Origin: Lichenicola sp964245345
GTDB lineage: Bacteria > Pseudomonadota > Alphaproteobacteria > Acetobacterales > Acetobacteraceae
Reading direction: 5' to 3'
Assembly (NCBI GenBank): GCA_964245345.1
Contig: CAXTMS010000016.1
Location: 1 to 32,784 of the forward strand
Length of the DNA stretch: 32,784 bases
Part shown: in pieces, positions 7,142 through 13,652 of the stretch
How positions within the stretch are numbered: position 1 is the stretch's first letter
Layout of the letters: each line of letters opens with the position of its first letter
Notes under the pieces: model-generated
Told to the model about the DNA's origin: nothing
The model's input: the letters and a program-made list of their open reading frames with translations, nothing else
The model's database searches: none
Translations under genes and position numbers: made by a program

Positions 7142-7984
7142 CTATGCCGCGGGCGCACGCGGAAGGATCAGCTCCTGCACCGCCTGCGCCCAGCCCTCCT
7201 CGGCGTTGGTCGCGGTGATGAAGTGCGCGGCTTCCGCCACCTGCGCCGGCGCGTTGCCCATCGCCACGCCGAGGCCCGCGGCCTGCAGCATGGCGATGTC
7301 GTTGTCCATGTCGCCGATGCAGGCGAGCTCGGTGCGGTCGACGCCCAGGATCTCGGCCAGGCGCAGCGCCGCGCGGCCCTTGTTGGCCTGCGGGTGGGTG
7401 ATGTCGAGGTACCAGGGCGAGGAGCGATGCGCGCTGACCTCGCCCGCAAGCATCGCCCCCAGCTCGATCTCGATGCGTTCCAGCAGCGGATAATCCGTGC
7501 TGGCGCCCATGATCTTGCCGATCCGGTCGTAGAACGGCTCGAACGAGTCGACCACCGTCGGCTCGAACTGCACCGCCTTCTGTTCGCGCGGCACGAAGGC
7601 ACCAGCCGGGTCGCGGATCATCCATTGGTGCCCGGTGAACAGCCAGCATTCGATCCGGTTGGTGGCGAGCATTTCCACCGCCAGTCGCGCCGCCTGCGCA
7701 TCGAGCGACTGCAGCTCCAGCACGCTGCCGTCGGCGGCAACGATCTCGCCGCCGTTCAGCCCGGCGGCGGGCGTGTCGACGCCGAGCGGCCCGAGATACA
7801 TCTGCATGCCGCGCACCGACCGGCTGCTGGCCAGGCACAGCATGATCCCCGCCTCACGCAGCCGCCGCGCCGCCGAAAGCGTCGACGGGCTCAGCTGCTT
7901 GTCCGGACCGATAATGGTGCCGTCGATGTCCGACACCAGCAGCCGGATGCGCGAGGACGGCGCCGCGCGCGGCGGGATCATCAT
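7142..7984 (-). CDS. HAD-superfamily phosphatase, Cof type (first of a tandem pair)
   Basis: The 280-residue protein contains LLVSDIDGTIIG with D19 and D21 as nucleophile and acid/base, LASSRSVRGM as motif II region, AGLNGGEIV, YLDITHPQANKG with the motif III lysine, and GDMDNDIAML as motif IV. All catalytic residues are present, so it should be an active Cof-type phosphatase. It shares order and wording of motifs with the following gene, but many other positions differ, which suggests an old duplication rather than a recent one. GAGG lies 8 bases before ATG 7984; a second ATG follows directly. The start overlaps the zwf stop as ATGA (7981-7984). Confidence 0.92.
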   Translation of the reverse strand: MMIPPRAAPSSRIRLLVSDIDGTIIGPDKQLSPSTLSAARRLREAGIMLCLASSRSVRGMQMYLGPLGVDTPAAGLNGGEIVAADGSVLELQSLDAQAARLAVEMLATNRIECWLFTGHQWMIRDPAGAFVPREQKAVQFEPTVVDSFEPFYDRIGKIMGASTDYPLLERIEIELGAMLAGEVSAHRSSPWYLDITHPQANKGRAALRLAEILGVDRTELACIGDMDNDIAMLQAAGLGVAMGNAPAQVAEAAHFITATNAEEGWAQAVQELILPRAPAA

Positions 7985-9522
7985 CCGTTCAGCCTCAGCC
8001 AGTGCCGACCGTCGCGGGCCAGCAGCGCGTCCGCCGCGTCCGGACCCGCCTTGCCGGCGGCATAGGGATGCAGCTCGCCGCTCCCGTCGTGCCAGGAGTC
8101 GAGCGCCGGCTGCACCACGCTCCAGCCGGCCTCGATGTTGTCCGCGCGCTGGAACAGCGTCGCGTCGCCGATCAGGCAGTCGTAGATCAGCGTCTCGTAG
8201 CCGGTGCTCGGCCCCTCCTGGAACCAGTCGGCGTAGTCGAACTTCATCCGCACCCCGCCGAGCTTGACGGTCGGTCCCGGCACCTTGGCCGAGAACTGCA
8301 TCGTCACCCCTTCGCTGGGCTGGATCTGCAGCACCATGATGTTGGGCGTGAGCTTGTCCACCGGGGTTTCGCGGAACAGCGCGTAGGGCGCCTGCTTGAA
8401 GTGGATCGCGATCTCGGTCTTGCGCGTGGTCAGCCGCTTGCCGGTGCGCAAGTAGAACGGCACGCCGGACCAGCGCCAGTTGTCGATCGACAGCTTCAGC
8501 GCCACGAAGGTTTCGGTGCGGCTGTCCGGCGACACGTCCGGCTCCTCGCGGTAGCCGGCCATCGCCCGGCCGGCGATGCTACCCGCGGCGTATTGCCCGC
8601 GCACGATGTCGTCGGGGGCGAGCTTGTGCACCGCCGCCAGCACCTTGGACTTCTCGTCGCGCACCGCGTCGGCCTCGAACGAGATCGGCGCTTCCATCGC
8701 CACCATGGCCAGAAGCTGCATGATGTGGTTCGGCACCATGTCGCGCAGCGCGCCGGTGTTCTCGTAGAACGCGCCGCGCTTCTCCACGCCGACCGTTTCG
8801 GCAGCGGTGATCTGCACGTGGTCGATGTTCTGCCGGTTCCACAGCGGCTCGAAGAACCCGTTGGAGAAGCGCAGCGCCAGGATGTTCTGCACCGTCTCCT
8901 TTCCCAGGTAGTGGTCGATCCGGTAGATCTGGCTTTCGTCGAGCGCCTGGCGCAGCTGCGCGTTCAACGCGCGTGCCGAAGGAAGGTCGAAGCCGAACGG
9001 CTTCTCCACCACCACGCGTCGGAACCGCGTGTCGGTCTCGCTTGTCAGCCCGGCCGCTTCCAGGCAGCCGACGATGGACCCGAAGAACCGCGCCGCCACC
9101 GCCAGGTAGAACACGCAGTTGCCGGCGCCGCAGCGTGCGGCAAGCGTGCGGTAGGTCTGCTCGTCGTCGAAGCTGCCGCGCAGGAACGAGATGCGCCGGC
9201 TGAGCCAGTCCCAGTCCGCCGTGTGCAGTTCCGACGCGCTGGCACGTCGCTGCGACACGAACTGATGCATGGTGTCGCCGAGCTGCTCGCGCAGACGGTC
9301 GCTGTCCAGGTCGGACCAGTCCACGGCAATGATCGAGAACGCGTCGTCCAGCAGCCCGGCACCGACCAGGTTGTAGATCGCCGGCACCAGCAGCCGCCGG
9401 GTCAGGTCGCCGCCGCCGCCGAAGATCACCAGGGTGCAGGGCGGGCTGCGACGGGGAGCAGCGAGCGGCCGGTCGTCCTCGTCGGGTGGCGTGCCTGGCT
9501 CGAGCTCCAGCGATTCGGACAT
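7981..9522 (-). CDS. zwf: Glucose-6-phosphate 1-dehydrogenase
   Basis: The 513-residue enzyme oxidises glucose-6-phosphate to 6-phosphogluconolactone, the entry into the oxidative pentose-phosphate branch. The coenzyme-binding motif is FGGGGDLTRRL (about 34-44). VVEKPFGFDL (171-180) and the substrate-binding signature RIDHYLGKE (201-209) are intact. Length is typical (480-515), with about 25 extra polar residues before the Rossmann domain. ATG 9522 is supported by GAAGGG at normal spacing; it begins two bases after the gnd stop (9525-9527), so the genes are read together. NAD versus NADP preference cannot be safely read from the sequence. Confidence 0.97.
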   Translation of the reverse strand: MSESLELEPGTPPDEDDRPLAAPRRSPPCTLVIFGGGGDLTRRLLVPAIYNLVGAGLLDDAFSIIAVDWSDLDSDRLREQLGDTMHQFVSQRRASASELHTADWDWLSRRISFLRGSFDDEQTYRTLAARCGAGNCVFYLAVAARFFGSIVGCLEAAGLTSETDTRFRRVVVEKPFGFDLPSARALNAQLRQALDESQIYRIDHYLGKETVQNILALRFSNGFFEPLWNRQNIDHVQITAAETVGVEKRGAFYENTGALRDMVPNHIMQLLAMVAMEAPISFEADAVRDEKSKVLAAVHKLAPDDIVRGQYAAGSIAGRAMAGYREEPDVSPDSRTETFVALKLSIDNWRWSGVPFYLRTGKRLTTRKTEIAIHFKQAPYALFRETPVDKLTPNIMVLQIQPSEGVTMQFSAKVPGPTVKLGGVRMKFDYADWFQEGPSTGYETLIYDCLIGDATLFQRADNIEAGWSVVQPALDSWHDGSGELHPYAAGKAGPDAADALLARDGRHWLRLNG

Positions 9523-9524
9523 GC

Positions 9525-10556
9525 CTAGCCCTTCTTCTCCGAGACTTCCGAGCCGTGCTTCTTCTCGGTCGAGTGCTGCTCGACATGGCCGCCGAACTGG
9601 AACCGCATCGCCGACAACAGCTTCTCGCCGAAGTTGTTGCCGGACCGGCTGCGGAAGCGGGTGAACAGCGCCTGGCTCAGCACCGGCACCGGCACCGCCT
9701 CCTCGATCGCCGCCTCGATGGTCCAGCGGCCCTCGCCGGAATCCGCCACCTGGCCGGTGAACTCGGACAGGGTGCCGTCCTTGGCCAGCGAGTTCGCGCA
9801 CAGGTCGAGCAGCCAGGACGAGATCACGCTGCCGCGCCGCCACACCTCGGCGATGTCGCCCATGTTGAGGTCGTAGCGCTGCTCCGGGGCGAGGTCGCCG
9901 GAGTTCTTGTTGCGCAGCACGTCGAAGCCTTCGGCGAAGGCCTGCATGATCCCGTACTCGATGCCGTTATGGACCATCTTCACGAAATGGCCGGACCCGG
10001 CCGGGCCGGTATGAAGGTAGCCCTGCTCCGCCTTTGCATCGAGGCCCGGCGCGTCGCGGCCGGGGGTGCGCTCGACCTCGCCGATGCCGGGCGCCAGCGC
10101 GGACAGGATCGGGTCGATGTGGTCCACCGCCTCCTTGGCGCCGCCGATCATCATGCAGTAGCCGCGCTCGAGGCCGTACACGCCGCCCGAGGTGCCGACG
10201 TCGACGTAGTGGATCCCCTTCTCGCGCAGCGTCGCCGCGCGGCGGATGTCGTCCTTGTAGTAGCTGTTGCCGCCGTCGATGATGATGTCGCCCTTCTCCA
10301 TCATCCCGGCCAGGGTCTCGACCGTTTCCTCCGTGATCCTGCCGGCCGGAAGCATGACCCACACCGCACGTGGCGCGGACAGCTTGGATATCAGGTCCTG
10401 CAGGCCTTCCGCTTCCTGGCTCCTGTCCGCCCGGCCGTGCACCTTGGACACGACGGCGGGATCACGGTCGTAAAGCACCACCTCGTGCCCGTGCTTCGAA
10501 AGCCGGACGGAAATGTTGCCGCCCATCCGTCCGAGACCGATGATGCCGAGCTGCAT
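9525..10556 (-). CDS. gnd: 6-phosphogluconate dehydrogenase, decarboxylating (short form)
   Basis: The 343-residue enzyme oxidatively decarboxylates 6-phosphogluconate to ribulose-5-phosphate. It is the short type, lacking the long C-terminal part of the 470-residue enterobacterial enzyme. GLGRMG (7-12) binds the dinucleotide; DGGNSYYKDD (94-103) is the substrate signature; GHFVKMVHNGIEYG contains catalytic Lys193. VVLYDRDP puts an aspartate (D30) at the end of the second beta strand, where NADP enzymes usually have Asn-Arg, which predicts NAD preference. The last 20 or so residues are charged and low in complexity. GAGGA about 7 bases before ATG 10556 supports the start. The preceding gap to tal-pgi is 87 bases and carries inverted repeats. 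Confidence 0.95.
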   Translation of the reverse strand: MQLGIIGLGRMGGNISVRLSKHGHEVVLYDRDPAVVSKVHGRADRSQEAEGLQDLISKLSAPRAVWVMLPAGRITEETVETLAGMMEKGDIIIDGGNSYYKDDIRRAATLREKGIHYVDVGTSGGVYGLERGYCMMIGGAKEAVDHIDPILSALAPGIGEVERTPGRDAPGLDAKAEQGYLHTGPAGSGHFVKMVHNGIEYGIMQAFAEGFDVLRNKNSGDLAPEQRYDLNMGDIAEVWRRGSVISSWLLDLCANSLAKDGTLSEFTGQVADSGEGRWTIEAAIEEAVPVPVLSQALFTRFRSRSGNNFGEKLLSAMRFQFGGHVEQHSTEKKHGSEVSEKKG

Positions 10557-10592
10557 GGGAAGATCCTCGTTGCGGGTGGACCGGTCGTCGAT

Positions 10593-10632
10593 CCTGTCTG
10601 GGGACGACAGGCACGCCCGATCGGGTCGTGCC
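10593..10632. repeat. Two adjacent inverted repeats between tal-pgi and gnd
   Basis: CCTGTC at 10593-10598 pairs with GACAGG at 10606-10611. Overlapping its edge, GGCACG plus CCCGA (10610-10620) pairs with TCGGG plus CGTGCC (10621-10632) with a single bulged base. Both sit in the 87-base intercistronic gap and would form RNA hairpins ahead of gnd. They may affect relative expression; no T-run suggests a terminator. Confidence 0.5.
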
Positions 10633-10643
10633 GGTCGATGGGT

Positions 10644-13514
10644 TCAGGCGACGGCCGCCTTGATCGCGGCACCCAGCCGCTCCAGCGCCGTCTTCAGGTT
10701 GCCCTTGGCATGCACCCGCAGCGCGCGTCGGCCGCGCTCCGCGAGCACGTCGAAGTCGCCGCGCGCCTGCGCCGCCTTGACCACGCCGAAGGTGTACTTC
10801 TCGCCCGGAACCGGCAGGTCGGCGGCGTCGTCGGCGGTGATCTGCAGGAACACGCCGCTGTCGGGACCGCCTTTGTAGGCCTGGCCGGTGGAGTGCAGGA
10901 AGCGCGGTCCGAACTCGGCGGCGGTGGCAACATGCTTGCCATCGCGGACCGCCAGACGCGCCTGCTGGATCCAGTCGATCGTGTTGGGATCGCGCTCGAC
11001 ATAGGCGAGCAGCGCCACGTAGTCGCCCGCCTTCACCCGCGCGAAATGCGCCTTCAGCACCGCGTCCAGGGTGCCGTCGCCCAGCGCCTTGGCGTTGGTC
11101 TCGTCGGCGAAGAACGAGAAGTCGCCGTCGGTCGCGAACGGGGTTTCCGCCGGCAGCGAGCCGCTCTGGTTGTAGGCGTCGGTGAGCTTGCGGGTCTCGA
11201 TCTTGCTGGCTTCGACGTCGGGCTGGTTGAACGCGTTGATGCCGATAATGGCGCCCGCGACCGCGGTGGCGAACTCCCAGCGGAAGAACTCCTGCGCGAC
11301 CTGCATCTTGCTGGTCAGGCCGATGGTGATCACCGGCTGTCCCGCCTCTTCCAGCGCCTTGATCGCCGCGTCCTGGCTGGCGTCGGGGCTGTCGGTCAGG
11401 CGCAGATAGGCGAAGACGCGGTCGTCACCGTAGGCAGAAGGGGCCGCCAGGGTTTCGCCCTCGATCGGGATCAACCCCTTGCCGTCCTTGCCGGTGGACT
11501 CCGCCAGCAGCTGCTCCAGCCAGGCGCCGAGATCGGCGATGCCGGGCGAGGCCTCGATCGTCACCTTGTCGCGGCCGTGCCGGGCCGCGACGCCGAGCAG
11601 GGTGCCGAGCAGCACGCCAGGGTTCTGGTTCGGGGGCGTGCCGGCCGAGCAGGCCTTCGCCATCCGGTCGGCGTTGGACAGGAACTCGTGCAGGTCGAGG
11701 CCGATCGCCGCCGCCGGCACCAAGCCGAAGTTGGACAACACCGAGTAGCGGCCGCCGATGCCCTTGTCGCCATAGAAGATGCGCCAGAACCCGTCCGTCT
11801 TCGCCACCTCCTCCATGTGCGAGCCGGGATCGGTCACCGCGACGAACTGCCCGCCGGCCTTGCCGCCTGTGGCCTTCTGCACCTTGTCGAAGAAGTACGC
11901 CTTGAGGATGTTCGGCTCCAGCGTGCCGCCGGACTTGGAGCTGACGATCACCAGCGTCTTCGCAAGGTCGACCTTGTTCTCGAAGGTCGCCACCTGCTGC
12001 GGGTCGGTGCTGTCGAGCACGTGCAGTTCCGGATAGCCGGCGCGCTGGCCGAAGGTTTCCGCCAGCACCTCCGGCCCGAGGCTGGACCCGCCCATGCCGA
12101 GCAGCAGAACATGGCTGAAGCCCTTGGCCTTGACCTCGTCCTGGAACGCGGTCAGCTCGTCGATCTTCTCGGTGCGCTCACCGATGATGCTGAGCCAGTT
12201 CAGCCACTTGTTCTCGTCCTGCCCGGTCCAAACCGAAGCGTCGCCCTGCCAAAGCCTGCGGACCGTGCCAGCCTTGCGCCAAGTTTCCAGGCTGGCGTTG
12301 ACCGCCTCGTCGAGCTGCTTCGGCAGCTTGAGCGAGCTCTTGGCCATCGTGTCGCTGGCCATTTCCGCCTTCTTGGCCGCCACGGCGCCAAGCAAGGCAT
12401 CGAAGGAGTCCGCGAACGCGTCCACCCCGTCCTTGACCAGCTTGTTGGTCACGCCGTCGAGGTCAAGGCCAAGCCGCGCGACCTCCGACAAGACCTTGCG
12501 CGCGCCGTCGACATCCTCGGTCAGGGCATTGCGCGGCGTGCCGTGATCGCGGAACGCGTCCATGGTCGCGGGCGGCATGGTGTTGACGGTGTCGGCACCG
12601 ACTAATTCGTCGCAATACAGCACGTCGCTGTACGCCTTGTCCTTAACCCCGGTGGAGGCCCAGAGCAGGCGCTGCGGGTTGGCCCCGGCGGCCTTCAGGG
12701 CCTGCCAGCGCGGGCTGTCGCTGATCTCGAGGTAGTGCTGGTACGCCATCTTGGCGTTGGCGATCGCCACCTTGCCACGGAGCGACTTGAGCGTGTCGGC
12801 CTCGGCGTCGCCCGCTGCGACCCGCTTGTCGATCTCCTTGTCGATCAGCCCGTCGATGCGGCTGACGAAGAAGCTGGCGACCGAGGCGATGTGCGAGATG
12901 TCCTCGCCCTTGCCGTGCCGTTCCTCGAGGCCCGAGATGTAGGCGTCCAGAACCTTCTTGTAGGCGTCAAGTGAGAACAGCAGGGTGACGTTGATGTTGA
13001 TGCCTTCGGAGATCACCTGGCGGATCGCCGGCACCCCCGGCTCGGTGCCGGGGATCTTGACCATCAGGTTGGGCTTGCCCACCGCCTTCCACAGCCGGCG
13101 GGCTTCCTCGATCGTCGGCTCAGTGTTCAACCCGAGATAGGGCGACACCTCGAGGCTGACATAGCCGTCCAGACCCTGGGTCTGGTCCCAGACCGGCTTC
13201 AGCACGTCGGCGGCGGCGCGTATGTCGTCGATCGCCATCGTCTCGTAGATTTCCGAAACGTCGGTGTTGCCGGCCTGGACGATCGCCTTGAACTGGTCGT
13301 CGTAGTCGGTGCCATGCCCCATCGCCTTCTCGAAGATGGCGGGGTTGGAGGTCACGCCCTTGAGCCCGTCCCCCTTCACCAGCTTGGCCAGGCTGCCGTT
13401 CTCGACAAAGGATCGCTGGATGAAGTCGAGCCAGGGCGATTGTCCGAACTTCGCCAGCGTCTGCAGCGGATTGCCGGTTTCCTGCGCACCGGGCGTCTTC
13501 TGAACGACGTTCAT
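10644..13514 (-). CDS. tal-pgi: Bifunctional transaldolase / glucose-6-phosphate isomerase fusion
   Basis: The 956-residue protein fuses two enzymes. Residues about 15-380 are a class I transaldolase: KGVTSNPAIFEKAM near residue 60 and the Schiff-base lysine K153 in LMVKIPGTEPG. Residues about 395-956 form a phosphoglucose isomerase with SIS-type sugar-phosphate binding: HVLLLGMGGSSLGPEVL (about 468-484) and VIVSSKSGGTLEPNIL. The first half exchanges dihydroxyacetone units between sedoheptulose-7-phosphate and glyceraldehyde-3-phosphate; the second interconverts fructose-6- and glucose-6-phosphate. There is no frameshift or stop between domains. Such fusions are known in acetic acid bacteria and some other groups. 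AAGGAG at good spacing precedes ATG 13514. The gene follows tkt across 137 bases with three hairpins. Confidence 0.96.
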   Translation of the reverse strand: MNVVQKTPGAQETGNPLQTLAKFGQSPWLDFIQRSFVENGSLAKLVKGDGLKGVTSNPAIFEKAMGHGTDYDDQFKAIVQAGNTDVSEIYETMAIDDIRAAADVLKPVWDQTQGLDGYVSLEVSPYLGLNTEPTIEEARRLWKAVGKPNLMVKIPGTEPGVPAIRQVISEGININVTLLFSLDAYKKVLDAYISGLEERHGKGEDISHIASVASFFVSRIDGLIDKEIDKRVAAGDAEADTLKSLRGKVAIANAKMAYQHYLEISDSPRWQALKAAGANPQRLLWASTGVKDKAYSDVLYCDELVGADTVNTMPPATMDAFRDHGTPRNALTEDVDGARKVLSEVARLGLDLDGVTNKLVKDGVDAFADSFDALLGAVAAKKAEMASDTMAKSSLKLPKQLDEAVNASLETWRKAGTVRRLWQGDASVWTGQDENKWLNWLSIIGERTEKIDELTAFQDEVKAKGFSHVLLLGMGGSSLGPEVLAETFGQRAGYPELHVLDSTDPQQVATFENKVDLAKTLVIVSSKSGGTLEPNILKAYFFDKVQKATGGKAGGQFVAVTDPGSHMEEVAKTDGFWRIFYGDKGIGGRYSVLSNFGLVPAAAIGLDLHEFLSNADRMAKACSAGTPPNQNPGVLLGTLLGVAARHGRDKVTIEASPGIADLGAWLEQLLAESTGKDGKGLIPIEGETLAAPSAYGDDRVFAYLRLTDSPDASQDAAIKALEEAGQPVITIGLTSKMQVAQEFFRWEFATAVAGAIIGINAFNQPDVEASKIETRKLTDAYNQSGSLPAETPFATDGDFSFFADETNAKALGDGTLDAVLKAHFARVKAGDYVALLAYVERDPNTIDWIQQARLAVRDGKHVATAAEFGPRFLHSTGQAYKGGPDSGVFLQITADDAADLPVPGEKYTFGVVKAAQARGDFDVLAERGRRALRVHAKGNLKTALERLGAAIKAAVA

Positions 13515-13541
13515 GACGTGAGCTCCTTCAAGCGGTTCAAC

Positions 13542-13587
13542 GAACGGGACGGATCCGGGATCGGCTCCCCGGATCCGTCGCCTGTTC
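13542..13587. repeat. Long hairpin in the tkt / tal-pgi gap
   Basis: GACGGATCCGGG at 13548-13559 is a perfect 12-base inverted match of CCCGGATCCGTC at 13568-13579, with an 8-base loop. Beyond a small internal loop, GAAC at 13542-13545 pairs with GTTC at 13584-13587. In the minus-strand transcript it lies between the tkt stop and the tal-pgi ribosome-binding site. No T-run follows, so it is more likely a processing, stability or partial-termination element. Confidence 0.6.
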
Positions 13588-13616
13588 CGCCGGGATCGAC
13601 CGGCACATGCGTCCAG

Positions 13617-13652
13617 GGCGCCGAAGCGCCACCGGCAGGGCGTCAGAACGCC
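13617..13652 (-). repeat. Two small stems directly behind the tkt stop codon
   Basis: On the minus strand GGCGT-TCTG-ACGCC (13652-13639) starts at the last base of the tkt stop codon. GGCGC-TTCG-GCGCC (13630-13617) follows and has a C(UUCG)G tetraloop, one of the most stable RNA loops. Together with the long stem at 13542-13587 they make three hairpins in a row in one intercistronic gap. Confidence 0.55.

Noticed and set aside
9486..12605. Long plus-strand open frame (about 1039 codons) opposite gnd and tal-pgi
   Set aside because: It is the antisense shadow of well-conserved minus-strand enzymes; no domain or composition supports a protein.
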